NCBI GenBank assembly: GCA_964591105.1
Contig: CAZPZR010000002.1
Span: 15,227 to 79,226 of the forward strand
DNA length: 64,000 bases
Direction: 5' to 3'
Source: CAZPZR01 sp964591105
GTDB taxonomy: Bacteria > Bacillota > Clostridia > Lachnospirales > Lachnospiraceae
A model generated the notes under the pieces. It did not search any database. It saw only the letters and a program-made list of their open reading frames with translations, and was not told the origin of the DNA. Each line of letters opens with the position of its first letter. Position 1 is the stretch's first letter. Both the position numbers and the translations under genes were made by a program. Positions 1 to 8,923 of the stretch are shown one piece after another.

Positions 1-50
1 GCCTAATACGGTTAATATTTTATAGAAGACAGGGGGAAATGTCAAGGGGA

Positions 51-103
51 TTTGCAATTTAGGACGTAGCCTTTTTCAAAAAGGCTACGTCCTAAATTGC
101 AAA
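51..103. repeat. Perfect 53-nt inverted repeat
   Basis: Two 26-nt arms (51-76 and 78-103) are perfectly complementary around the single base at 77. The inner part is five T, C, five A flanked by GC-rich steps. RNA from either strand would form a very stable hairpin. It could be a bidirectional terminator, a small palindromic repeat element, or a fold-back assembly artefact. The one-base loop is too tight for an ordinary terminator and no U-tract follows the arms. Confidence 0.9.
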
Positions 104-159
104 ATGCCCTGTACCAAAATGAAAATTATCGACATTTTCTACTACTGCATTGGCGGTTA

Positions 160-168
160 TGCTATAAT
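160..168 (+). promoter_or_regulatory. Extended -10 promoter of yitT
   Basis: TGCTATAAT at 160-168 is a full extended -10 element. The region 17 bases upstream has no good -35, as expected for extended -10 promoters. It lies 32 bases before the yitT start. Confidence 0.6.
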
Positions 169-200
169 GATTCCAGTTGAGTATTTTTTGGAGGTTTACA

Positions 201-1043
201 ATGAAGAAACAAGAAATAGCAAAGGAAATTGCAATTCTCACGGTTGCAGTTGCCATCATCTCGGCAGCAGTATTCTTTTTCCTGGTGCCAAGCCAGACGG
301 CAGTTAGTAGTATTTCGGGATTAGCGATCATCCTGTCGAATTTTATTCCGCTGACAGTATCGGAGATCACATTCGTCCTGAATGTGGGACTGTTGATCGT
401 CGGATTTTTAATCTGTGGAAGGGAATTCGGATATAAGACGGTATACACGTCCGTGATGCTTCCAGTGTTCCTTAGAATCTTCGAGATTCTTCTGCCAAAC
501 AATCAGTCCATGACAGGAGACGCGACGTTGGATGTACTGGCGTACATTCTTGTGGTCAGCATCGGTCTAAGTATTTTGTTTAACCGCAATGCATCTTCCG
601 GTGGGATTGATATTATCGCGAAGATCATGAACAAGTTCTTCCATATCGAGCTGGGAAAGGCAATGTCAATTGCGGGGATGTGCGTAGCACTTTCGTCAGC
701 ATTTGTATATGATAAGAAAACTGTGGCTTTGAGTGTCATCGGAACGTATTTTAATGGAATCGTATTGGATTATTTTATTTTCGGGCAAAATGAGAAGAAA
801 CGCGTATGTATCATTTCAAAGAAAAAGGATCAAGTTCGCGAATTTATTTTGCATGAGCTTCACAGCGGAGCAACGATTTACGAGGCATATGGCGCTTACA
901 GTATGGATAAACGTGACGAGATTATTGCAATTGTGGACAAGCAGGAGTATCAGAAACTGATGACGTTTATGAATGCCAATGATCCGGACGCTTTTATGAC
1001 AGTGTATTCGGTGAGCGATATTCGTTACAAACCGAAACGATAG
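201..1043 (+). CDS. YitT family membrane protein
   Basis: 280-residue protein of the YitT family (DUF161 plus DUF2179), a group of bacterial inner-membrane proteins whose transport role is still poorly defined. About five hydrophobic segments fill residues 8-200, and the family motif SSGGIDIIAKI lies near residues 132-142. A soluble C-terminal DUF2179-like domain covers about residues 210-272. The start at 201 is preferred over an in-frame ATG at 177 because GGAGG (190-194) sits six bases upstream. It is followed 16 bases later by an ABC exporter, so the genes are probably cotranscribed. Family assignment is firm, function is not. Confidence 0.88.
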   Translation: MKKQEIAKEIAILTVAVAIISAAVFFFLVPSQTAVSSISGLAIILSNFIPLTVSEITFVLNVGLLIVGFLICGREFGYKTVYTSVMLPVFLRIFEILLPNNQSMTGDATLDVLAYILVVSIGLSILFNRNASSGGIDIIAKIMNKFFHIELGKAMSIAGMCVALSSAFVYDKKTVALSVIGTYFNGIVLDYFIFGQNEKKRVCIISKKKDQVREFILHELHSGATIYEAYGAYSMDKRDEIIAIVDKQEYQKLMTFMNANDPDAFMTVYSVSDIRYKPKR

Positions 1044-1059
1044 GAAGGACTTGAAAATC

Positions 1060-3726
1060 ATGAAGAGAAAATGGATAACTGGGGGATTCTACATCTGCCT
1101 GTTTGCAATGTACCTGATTCCATGGATTACAGTGGGTGAGGAATCCTACAGTGTGTTCCAGTTCATCAGTCATCCGATAAAGGAACAGCTGGAAAACTGG
1201 GCAAATATAGGGATTCTCAGTGCCGATGTGCAGACCCTGACAGTTGGAATTGGAATTGAAATTGCGCTGATGGGGCTGCTTCTGGTGTTGAGTATCATCT
1301 ATGTGTTGGAAATTTTCTGCGGAAAGAAGTGGCCAATCAATATGCTAACGCTGTTTGCAGGCGTGCTGGTGTCATATTATCACCATCAATTTCCAGGAAC
1401 GCTGAATGATATTTGTGGCGGAAGTCCCAAATCTGTTGTCTGTTCCATGATGTTTTTGATGCTTCCATCTATAGAATTTTTTACGGTCATGATTGTCGAA
1501 CGTTGGCAGGAGACGGTGAAGGAAGTTAAGGAATATCAACAAGCAGAAGCAGACCGAAAGAAGGAACGAAAAGAGCGACTGGCTTTTGCGGGAAGATACA
1601 ATGTTCCGTTTTATCGTGTGGTGTGGAAAAATTTCAAGAGTAACTGGAAAGATTACATTTTACTTCTGTTCTGCAGCAGCTTGATTTTTAGCTTTGTAGT
1701 GACAGGATTTGGAATTCAGAGATTACTGTCACGAGAGTACCATATGGAAAATATTCAGGCGCTGAGTGAGCTGAATGCTATTTTGCTAAATGCAATCCTT
1801 CCACTTGCAGTGATTTCCGTTTTTATTATCATATTATTGCTTTTTTACTATTTGAAATGCAGAGCAAAGAACTACGGTGTATTTTTGACACTTGGTATGC
1901 GAAGAAAGGCATTATACTATTTTGCCGGACTTGAATTTTTCTCTGTATTTGTGATTTCTGCGCTGATTGGTGGATGTGTTGGAAGCCTTGTGCTATTCTT
2001 ATTTACGAAAAATTCAATATGGATTTTAGGGACAGCGATTCCTTTCTCCGCAGTAGGAATTCGTATATACTTTTCTTCACTCGGAACCGTGCTGATTGTG
2101 TATGGAATTTCTGCAATGGCAGCGCGAGACATTTTTGTAGATTTTAATGTTGGAAAATCAACGGATTTGCGTGCGATTGGTGAAAAAATAATTTTGAAAC
2201 ATCGAAAACCAGTGCTTTTGGCAGGACTTTTGATTTGTGGAAGTTGTATATGGAGTTATGGACAAATTCGAAATTATGAGAAAGTGAGCTTGTTGTTAGT
2301 ATTTTTTGCAGGGCTGTTTCTTGTGATTCGATATGGCCTTGCAGAGTATCTGTTAGCTGCAAGAAAGAAAAAAGGATATTTGAAAAAAGTTGTGACAAGA
2401 AGTCAGCTTTTCCATCAGTCCAAAACAAGTGCAGGATATATGTTTGCGGTGGCAGTGATTCAGTTCTGCGTGTTGTTTTATTTCTCATTTCAGGTGATTT
2501 CCTGTGCGATTGTAGAAGAGGATGATGTGTTGTATCCTTATGATGTCATGTGTTTGGCTGATACAGAGGATCTGGATGTGATTGAAAATATTCAGCAGGA
2601 ATGTAAGGCTGAGATTATGCAATATCCGATGGTTCGTGTGTCTAATTACGACCCATCTGAGCGAAGAGATGTTGGAGGAGATGCGGAATCTGTGCAAGGA
2701 CAGCAGATTGGAATTTCCGAGAGCACCTATCATGCGCTCAAGAAGGCTGTGAATCCGGATTATCAGGCGAAAGATTTGGGCTTGGATGATGAGGGCAAGA
2801 AAGTCTATCTCGTACATCAGCAGGATAAGTCCACGAAAGCACAACCGATAGACTTTTATGGAAGTGCGAGACGACCTATTTTAAGTGTTAGTTTGCCAGT
2901 GGACTATGTAGATATGACTTATGTATCCCATGACTGGGATGATATCAGCTATCATTACCGTGAGATTACAGGAGAAGAAATTGGCAGTTTGACGGGTACA
3001 TTCCGGCAAGGACTGCGAGAAAATCTAGTTGTATTTTCGGATGCATACTTTGAAGAAGCGCAGGAATTATGGAAAACAACAGATTTGGCAGACGGATTAT
3101 ACACAACACAGGGACTGTTCCACAGAATTGGAAAACGTGTAGAAGATGCAAGAATAAAACAGGGACCCTCTCATCTGATTTTGATTCGCGCAGATGAAAA
3201 AGAACTGGATACCATTCTTACAAAACTACAGGAACTTGAAGAACGACACACAGAAGAAAAGAGTTATGATGCATCGGTACTCAGATGTTATACGAAGAAA
3301 GATGCTTTGCAGAATCAGCAGACAGAACGTTCTATGAAAATGGTGATGAATTTGCTGATTATTATCATCTTTTTCATTATGAATCTTATCTTGCTTTCAA
3401 TAAAAATGTTGTCAGAGTTGGATTTGAATCGTAAACGTGCAGAATTTTTGGACTGCATGGGAATGTATCGAAAAGACCGCATTCGACTGCTGAAAAAAGA
3501 GGTGCTGGTTCATTTTTATGTGATTCCAGTGATGTTAGCCGTTGTAGCGGCAATGTTATTTACGATTGCTACCTTCCACGGAAGAATGTATGGGGCGGCA
3601 GAGCAACAACTGTATTTGAAGTATATGATTCCACTTTGGGGTGTGTATCTGGTGGGAATGTTCATATGCCTTTGGATTTTGACAGTGATTTATGTGAATG
3701 CAGTGGAAAAACATAAGAAAAGATAG
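1060..3726 (+). CDS. BceB/FtsX-type ABC permease with extra N-terminal domain
   Basis: 888-residue permease that pairs with the ATPase encoded next. Residues about 1-160 hold four hydrophobic segments not found in ordinary FtsX permeases, followed by a charged helical linker (about 150-175). A first FtsX domain follows (about 180-390), then more membrane helices, a large extracellular region (about 480-760) and a second FtsX domain at the C-terminus (about 765-885). This layout resembles the peptide-sensing and detoxifying BceB/VraG group. An in-frame TTG at 1051 is only two bases from the AGGAAGG site (1042-1048), so ATG 1060 is chosen. No two-component system is next to it, so a bacitracin-type role is only a possibility. 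Confidence 0.8.
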   Translation: MKRKWITGGFYICLFAMYLIPWITVGEESYSVFQFISHPIKEQLENWANIGILSADVQTLTVGIGIEIALMGLLLVLSIIYVLEIFCGKKWPINMLTLFAGVLVSYYHHQFPGTLNDICGGSPKSVVCSMMFLMLPSIEFFTVMIVERWQETVKEVKEYQQAEADRKKERKERLAFAGRYNVPFYRVVWKNFKSNWKDYILLLFCSSLIFSFVVTGFGIQRLLSREYHMENIQALSELNAILLNAILPLAVISVFIIILLLFYYLKCRAKNYGVFLTLGMRRKALYYFAGLEFFSVFVISALIGGCVGSLVLFLFTKNSIWILGTAIPFSAVGIRIYFSSLGTVLIVYGISAMAARDIFVDFNVGKSTDLRAIGEKIILKHRKPVLLAGLLICGSCIWSYGQIRNYEKVSLLLVFFAGLFLVIRYGLAEYLLAARKKKGYLKKVVTRSQLFHQSKTSAGYMFAVAVIQFCVLFYFSFQVISCAIVEEDDVLYPYDVMCLADTEDLDVIENIQQECKAEIMQYPMVRVSNYDPSERRDVGGDAESVQGQQIGISESTYHALKKAVNPDYQAKDLGLDDEGKKVYLVHQQDKSTKAQPIDFYGSARRPILSVSLPVDYVDMTYVSHDWDDISYHYREITGEEIGSLTGTFRQGLRENLVVFSDAYFEEAQELWKTTDLADGLYTTQGLFHRIGKRVEDARIKQGPSHLILIRADEKELDTILTKLQELEERHTEEKSYDASVLRCYTKKDALQNQQTERSMKMVMNLLIIIIFFIMNLILLSIKMLSELDLNRKRAEFLDCMGMYRKDRIRLLKKEVLVHFYVIPVMLAVVAAMLFTIATFHGRMYGAAEQQLYLKYMIPLWGVYLVGMFICLWILTVIYVNAVEKHKKR

Positions 3727-3744
3727 CACAGTGGAGGAAAAGAA

Positions 3745-4500
3745 ATGCAGGAAATTCTTAAAATAGAGAACTTGATTCGAAATTATGAAAAGCCTTCCAG
3801 AGAAGAGAAAAAAGAAGAAATTCGAGTGCTGAAGGGATTAGATCTGACCGTGCGGGAAAAAGAATTTGTAGGTATCATGGGAAAATCAGGTGGTGGAAAA
3901 TCTACTCTTTTGCGTGTACTTGGTATGATCGACAGACCAACGGAAGGGACGATGTACTTCAAAGGGAAGGAAATTAAGAACTTGTGGAACGATGAACTTT
4001 CTGATATTCGCAGAAGAGAAGTCGGGTTCGTATTTCAGGATTTTTACTTAATGGACAGTCTATCTGTGGATGAAAATATTATGCTTCCTATGATTCTGGA
4101 TAAAGCGGAAGAAGAACAGTGCATGGAGCGTGCAAAAAAATATGAAAATTTATTTGAGATTGAACATTTATCGAAAAAAAATCCTTATGAATTGTCTGGT
4201 GGAGAGAAACAGCGCGTGGCAATCTGTCGTGCCCTTGTCAATGATCCGGACTTAATTCTGGCAGATGAGCCGACAGGAAATCTGGATTCAAAATCTGGTG
4301 AGATTGTGGTACAGGCATTAGAAGATATCAATGAAAATCTGGGAAAGACCATCGTGATGGTTACACATGATCCACAGGTGGCAAGCAGATGCAAGCGAAT
4401 TGTATTTTTAAAGGATGGAAGAATTCTGAAAGATATTGAAAAGACAAATGGACAAGAAGCATTTTACCAGGAGATTCTGGAAATGATGCGAGAATTATAG
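3745..4500 (+). CDS. ABC transporter ATPase, BceA/LolD-like
   Basis: 251-residue ATPase of the MacB/LolD/BceA class, partner of the upstream FtsX permease (18-base gap). Walker A GKSGGGKST is near residues 46-54, the signature LSGGEKQR near 151-158, and Walker B LILADEPTGNLD near 170-181, followed by a conserved switch histidine in VTHD. The third Walker A glycine-rich position reads GGGKS rather than the usual GSGKS, which is tolerated in the family. It powers export or removal of a membrane-active substrate rather than import. A GAGG site lies just before the start. Confidence 0.9.
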   Translation: MQEILKIENLIRNYEKPSREEKKEEIRVLKGLDLTVREKEFVGIMGKSGGGKSTLLRVLGMIDRPTEGTMYFKGKEIKNLWNDELSDIRRREVGFVFQDFYLMDSLSVDENIMLPMILDKAEEEQCMERAKKYENLFEIEHLSKKNPYELSGGEKQRVAICRALVNDPDLILADEPTGNLDSKSGEIVVQALEDINENLGKTIVMVTHDPQVASRCKRIVFLKDGRILKDIEKTNGQEAFYQEILEMMREL

Positions 4501-4511
4501 GAGGAACGAAG

Positions 4512-5573
4512 ATGCAGAAGAGAGCATTTGGAAATTGTGGCAATCAAGAAGAAGCAACACTGTATAGTTTTGAAAACAAAAATGGTATGCGAATGGAAGT
4601 AATGGACTTTGGTGCAACTTTATATGCACTTTATGTGCCAGATGAAAATGGAGTTCTGCAGGATGTAGTGCTTGGATATGAAGATGCCAGTGTCTATGAC
4701 AGTGGCAGAGGCACGCATTTTGGAGCGACCGTAGGAAGATGTGCGAATCGTACAGGCTATGCGACATTTACACTGAATGGAAAAACATATCATTTAAATA
4801 AAAACTGTGGAGAACATAACCTTCACAGCGGTCCGGATTCTTATAGTCTCCGCATGTGGACAGTGAAACAGGTGGCAGACAACAGCATCACATTTTCCCT
4901 CCATAGTCCAGATGGAGATCAGGGCTATCCAGGGGCGTTAGATGTAGATGTTACATATACTTTGACGGAGGAAAATGCCGTGCAGCTTGACTACTGTGTG
5001 ACAACAGATCAGGATACGCCAGTAAATATTACAAACCACAGTTATTTTAATCTGAATGGACACGATTCAGGAAATATCTTGAATCATCAGCTGTGGGTTG
5101 GTGCAGATTATTATACAGGTACGGATGAAAATTCTATTACAACGGGTGAGTTGATACCAGTGGAAGGAACACCAATGGATTTCCGTCAGAAGAAAGCGAT
5201 TGGACAGGACGTAGAGGCAGATTATCAGGCTCTTCACTGGGCAGGCGGATACGACCATAACTGGTGTATTGATCGTTATGATGGACAGAAATTTGAAAAT
5301 AGGGAAGTGCGAAAAGTAGCAGAACTTGAGGCCGACGCCAATCAAATCAAGATGGAAGTATATACAGATCTTCCGGGGGTACAGGTTTATATTTCTAACG
5401 CATTGACACAGGAACCTGGAAAGCGCGGAGCAGTGTATGCAAAGCGACAGGCAGTTTGCTTTGAAACACAGTATTATCCAAATGCAATCAATCATGAACA
5501 TTTTGAAGGACCTGTGTGCAAGGCAGGGGAATATTTGAAAACAAGAACAATATACAAATTTGTGTGCAGATAA
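4512..5573 (+). CDS. galM: Aldose 1-epimerase
   Basis: 353-residue galactose mutarotase family protein that interconverts alpha and beta anomers of aldoses in the cytoplasm. Typical motifs are visible: RTGYATFTLNGK near residues 80-91, HNLHSGP near 98-104, NHSYFNLNG near 175-183 and GGYDHNWCI near 243-251, which supply the catalytic His and substrate-binding residues. Length matches the family. It starts 11 bases after the ATPase gene behind a GGAGG site, so it is the last gene of that run, although it has no obvious link to an ABC exporter. No other Leloir-pathway genes are nearby. Confidence 0.92.
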   Translation: MQKRAFGNCGNQEEATLYSFENKNGMRMEVMDFGATLYALYVPDENGVLQDVVLGYEDASVYDSGRGTHFGATVGRCANRTGYATFTLNGKTYHLNKNCGEHNLHSGPDSYSLRMWTVKQVADNSITFSLHSPDGDQGYPGALDVDVTYTLTEENAVQLDYCVTTDQDTPVNITNHSYFNLNGHDSGNILNHQLWVGADYYTGTDENSITTGELIPVEGTPMDFRQKKAIGQDVEADYQALHWAGGYDHNWCIDRYDGQKFENREVRKVAELEADANQIKMEVYTDLPGVQVYISNALTQEPGKRGAVYAKRQAVCFETQYYPNAINHEHFEGPVCKAGEYLKTRTIYKFVCR

Positions 5574-5580
5574 TATGGAG

Positions 5581-5628
5581 AAAAAACTGCTGTCAGGTTG
5601 ATGAAAGTACCTGACAGCAGTTTTTTTA
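5581..5628. terminator. Bidirectional terminator
   Basis: A 12-bp stem (5587-5598 with 5609-5620) carries six A on its left and seven T on its right, so it can end both galM on the + strand and the convergent UPF0251-NifX gene on the - strand. Confidence 0.88.
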
Positions 5629-6405
5629 TTAATGACCACAATTGTGTGAACCACATCCATGACTGCCACAAGTGTGACCTTCTCCGTGTTCGTGATCGTG
5701 ATGATTACATCTAACGTTTGGATTGTAATCCAATGTTCCGGCTAAGAAAGCATTAACGACCTGGTCAGCATCGCCAGAAACACCGCCATACCAACGAATT
5801 CCAGCAGCAGTCAATGCAGCCTGAGCACCGCCGCCAATACCGCCACAAATAAGAACATCTGCCTGCAAAGCGTTCAAAACACCTGCCAGTGCACCATGTC
5901 CACTACCGCTGGTATCTACAACTTCAGAAGAAAGAATTTTCCCATCTTCAACGTCATAAATTTTAAACTGCTGTGTGTGTCCGAAATGCTGAAAAATCTG
6001 TCCGTTTTCATAAGTAACTGCGATTCTCATATTAAAATCTCCTTTTGCTTTTTGATATTGCTTGTGATAGTGATGTTTGAAACAGTTGCCGCGACCGCAC
6101 TGGCTATCTCGTCCATCACAAAGTTGAAAATCTCCACCTTCGATTCGAATGGGATGACCATCAATAATACATTGTGCCAGCTTTTTGCGTGCATTTTCAT
6201 AGATGCGTTGTACAGAGGTTCGAGCAACTTGCATAAAAGAACTACATTCTGCTTGAGTGAAACCTTCGTGGTCAATGAGACGGATGGTTTCGTATTCGTC
6301 AATCGTCAGAATGATAGTTTCTTTTTCTGTTCGTTCCTGAACAGGTGCAAATTCCAAGATTTCTGGGAAATGGCATACTTTTCTACATTTGGTTGGGCGT
6401 GGCAT
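5629..6405 (-). CDS. UPF0251 (DUF134) - NifX/NifB domain fusion
   Basis: 258-residue protein in three parts. Residues about 1-105 are a UPF0251/DUF134 helix-turn-helix region (start MPRPTKCRKV, HTH around QAECSSFMQVARTSVQRIY). Residues about 126-225 are a dinitrogenase iron-molybdenum cofactor-type domain (starts MRIAVTYENG, with GGIGGGAQAALTAAGI). The tail (about 233-258) is rich in His and Cys and probably binds metal. Related proteins exist as separate genes, and NifX-like domains bind iron-sulfur cofactors. No nitrogenase genes are near, so a general Fe-S or metal-responsive regulator is more likely. An internal start is well placed for a second product beginning at 6030. Confidence 0.88.
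   Translation of the reverse strand: MPRPTKCRKVCHFPEILEFAPVQERTEKETIILTIDEYETIRLIDHEGFTQAECSSFMQVARTSVQRIYENARKKLAQCIIDGHPIRIEGGDFQLCDGRDSQCGRGNCFKHHYHKQYQKAKGDFNMRIAVTYENGQIFQHFGHTQQFKIYDVEDGKILSSEVVDTSGSGHGALAGVLNALQADVLICGGIGGGAQAALTAAGIRWYGGVSGDADQVVNAFLAGTLDYNPNVRCNHHDHEHGEGHTCGSHGCGSHNCGH
6028..6046 (-). promoter_or_regulatory. Internal ribosome binding site and start for the NifX domain
   Basis: On the minus strand an AAAAGGAGA site (about 6039-6046) stands eight bases before an in-frame ATG at 6030-6028 that starts exactly at the NifX-like domain. It could yield a stand-alone NifX-type protein in addition to the full fusion. Confidence 0.55.
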
Positions 6406-6440
6406 ATGTGTGCCTCCTATCCTTTGCTTAAGTTACCTAT

Positions 6441-6469
6441 ATTATAGAGTGGTTATGGACATAAGTCAA
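6441..6469 (-). promoter_or_regulatory. Promoter of the UPF0251-NifX gene
   Basis: Read on the minus strand, TTGACT (6469-6464) and TATAAT (6446-6441) are 17 bases apart. The start codon lies 35 bases downstream with an AGGAGG site. Confidence 0.75.
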
Positions 6470-6497
6470 TAACTGAGGGCTGTGAAAAAAACACGTA

Positions 6498-6619
6498 ACC
6501 AAAAGAAATTATTTTCTTTCTTTTGGTCAATAACAAATTTAATGATGTTTTTTGTGTGAATAAAAAGGTTATAGTAGGTGTAATGTTACGAAAGAGCGAA
6601 AAGCAATTAATGATTGCTT
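6498..6619. promoter_or_regulatory. Intergenic region with two perfect dyads
   Basis: The divergent region 6406-6703 contains two inverted repeats. One has 11-bp arms (6498-6508 and 6517-6527, core CCAAAAGAAA). The other has 7-bp arms (6601-6607 and 6613-6619, AAGCAAT/ATTGCTT with a 5-base centre). Neither has a proper U-tract, so operator sites for the downstream operon are more likely than terminators. No other gene is visible here. Confidence 0.4.
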
Positions 6620-6665
6620 GCTAGGGAAAAGAATTGGTGCTAACATAAAAGTATAAATATAACGG

Positions 6666-6671
6666 TATAAT
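6666..6671 (+). promoter_or_regulatory. Possible -10 of the importer/exporter operon
   Basis: TATAAT at 6666-6671 lies 32 bases before the first gene of the operon. I see no convincing -35 at the right distance, so the promoter may need an activator. Confidence 0.4.
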
Positions 6672-6703
6672 TATTACACATACATGAGAGGTTGGTGAAG
6701 AAA

Positions 6704-8923
6704 ATGAAAAAGAGAAAAAATATAGTGAAAAAGTTGTTATTTTGTTTACTGCTAACGATGTATTGCTTATCTGTTTTTGGCTGTGAGAAAACGCGGAAAG
6801 AAGTGGAAAAGAAAAGTATTACAGAATATTATACAGGAGAACAATTAAAACTGCCACAAGATGCGAATTATATTTGCGATATTTATGAGAAAAGTGATTC
6901 CAATTATTTAGCAGTGACAGCATCAGCATCAGGTTTAATTTGGGAAACAGATGATGGTGGACAAAGCTGGGAGAAAGTGACAGAAAAACCTCAAGAAGTT
7001 TCCAAGTATTATTTGAATGAAGCTGCATTTGTGGATGATAATTCTGTGTTTTGCGTATTCTTTAATCAAAAAACAGAAGACACAATAGAAGCGGAGTATT
7101 ACTTGATTACTTTGAATGGAAAATGTGAAAAGGTTGAGCTATCAGGAATTGGAGCTGAAACTGATGCATTTTCGGATATACAAGTGAAGGATTCTCTTGT
7201 TTTTGGAAGAGATGAAGAAGGAAAAGCAGTGGCTTTTGACATTGAAAGCGGGAAAAAAGAGCATAGTTATTCTTGCGACATGTACACGAATCTTTATTTC
7301 TTCCAGGGAGATGCTATTGTTTTAGTAGGTCCAAATGGAGCTGAAACTTACGACGTGAAAAAAGAAAAGAGAGAAAAAGAGAACACATATGTTGAAGAAC
7401 AGGTGTATTCTATCGCAAGAAAATCCTCTTCTTATCCAATGAAAGTTTTGGAGGAAAATGAAAAGATTTATTGCATGTCATTAAAAGGTGTTTTTGAAAT
7501 TGATCAAAAATCACAGAAAGTCACAACTCTCATGGAGGGAAGAGAACAAAGTTTTGGAAATATTAATACATGGTTATACAGTTTCCATGTGTGTTCTGAT
7601 CAAAACATGATAGCGAGTATGACAACCATGGATGGGGAATGTGAATTATGGTTATATACTTATCAAAAAGAAGGAGTGGAACGAAAGGTCATTGCAAATG
7701 AAGTTTCTGTGTATTCTTTGGAGTATGATTCACGTCTTGAAGATGAGATTAATCAATACAATGCAAAAAAGGACGATGGATATGTTGAATATTCCTATGG
7801 AACAAATGGAGCAGATTCAGTGACAAAATCAGATGCAATCAAGCAGCTTAATACAGAACTTCTTGCAGGAAAAGGACCGGATATTATTGTTTTGGATGGT
7901 CTTTCTGTGAATTCTTATATAGAAAAAGGTGTTTTAGCGGACTTGTCTGAACTTTTGTCTGATGATTATTTGGAAAATGTTTACCAGCCTTACAAGAATG
8001 AAAATAGTGTGTATGCAATTCCGCGCTATGTGAAATTAATGGGAATCATGGGAGAAGCAGAAGCGGTGGAATCAGCAGGACAGATTAGAACATTTGCTAA
8101 TGAAATTGTAAAACTTTATAAAGATAATCCGGAAGAAACAATATTGGATCTTTATTATGACAGTTGCTATATGGATGTACTGTATCAGAGCTATGGCAGT
8201 ATGTTGCTTGACGATGGGAAAATATCTGAACAGGGATTGGAAGAATTTTACGAAAGCATTAAAAAGATACAAGATGTAGTAATCAAACAATACGAAACTG
8301 TAAGTAGAGAAAAAAATGTGAAAAGTGATTTTGACTATTTATACACAGAATCTTGGGATTGGTCATGCCAGGCGGTAGCTGCCAAAGAAGCAAGGTTGAC
8401 GGTAGGTGGGATTACAAATGTAAATGACTATGCAAAAGCACAAACATATTGTGAGGATAATTCAGAACTTTCATGGGTTATTCAAACAGGAAAAGAAAGT
8501 GGTGATTATATTCCTGAACAGATTTTTGGAATAAATGTGAATAGTTCTAATATGGTAGGAGCAAAAGCATATCTTACATACATGCTGTCAGAAGAAGCTT
8601 ATGATGAAAATGATGGTAACATGCCTGGATTTCCGATTAATAAACATGCATTAAAACATCAAATGGACAATGTGCAGGATTGGTCAGATGAATTCGTGGG
8701 AAATACGGGAAAGACAGTTTTATTGCCTGAAATTAAATTTGGAAAACAAGAAGAAAAAAGCTTGTTGAATACTCTGGAAGGACTGAATACCGTATCAGAT
8801 TCGGATGCAACATTAAAAGAAATTATTATGGAGCAGGCAGAACGATATGTAAATGCAGAAGGAAGTATAGAGGAATGTGTAAAAGAGGCAAAAGAAAAAG
8901 CGAATATATATCTGATGGAATAA
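6704..8923 (+). CDS. Lipoprotein: beta-propeller-like N-terminus plus ABC solute-binding domain
   Basis: 739-residue lipoprotein with a positively charged start, hydrophobic segment and lipobox SVFGC (Cys27). Residues about 30-330 look like a beta-propeller with an Asp-box type motif (TDDGGQSW). Residues about 345-735 resemble a family 1 extracellular sugar-binding protein (LNTELLAGKGPDIIVLDG near 386). Two sugar-type permeases follow directly, so it should capture substrate for them. The propeller-SBP fusion is unusual: ordinary sugar-binding proteins are 400-450 residues. ATG 6704 is preferred; TTG 6692 and GTG 6695 are too near the GAGAGG site. The substrate cannot be told from sequence. 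Confidence 0.82.
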   Translation: MKKRKNIVKKLLFCLLLTMYCLSVFGCEKTRKEVEKKSITEYYTGEQLKLPQDANYICDIYEKSDSNYLAVTASASGLIWETDDGGQSWEKVTEKPQEVSKYYLNEAAFVDDNSVFCVFFNQKTEDTIEAEYYLITLNGKCEKVELSGIGAETDAFSDIQVKDSLVFGRDEEGKAVAFDIESGKKEHSYSCDMYTNLYFFQGDAIVLVGPNGAETYDVKKEKREKENTYVEEQVYSIARKSSSYPMKVLEENEKIYCMSLKGVFEIDQKSQKVTTLMEGREQSFGNINTWLYSFHVCSDQNMIASMTTMDGECELWLYTYQKEGVERKVIANEVSVYSLEYDSRLEDEINQYNAKKDDGYVEYSYGTNGADSVTKSDAIKQLNTELLAGKGPDIIVLDGLSVNSYIEKGVLADLSELLSDDYLENVYQPYKNENSVYAIPRYVKLMGIMGEAEAVESAGQIRTFANEIVKLYKDNPEETILDLYYDSCYMDVLYQSYGSMLLDDGKISEQGLEEFYESIKKIQDVVIKQYETVSREKNVKSDFDYLYTESWDWSCQAVAAKEARLTVGGITNVNDYAKAQTYCEDNSELSWVIQTGKESGDYIPEQIFGINVNSSNMVGAKAYLTYMLSEEAYDENDGNMPGFPINKHALKHQMDNVQDWSDEFVGNTGKTVLLPEIKFGKQEEKSLLNTLEGLNTVSDSDATLKEIIMEQAERYVNAEGSIEECVKEAKEKANIYLME

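Noticed and set aside
5896..6447. 183-residue + strand open frame
   Set aside because: It lies antisense to the UPF0251-NifX gene, has no ribosome binding site and resembles no protein.
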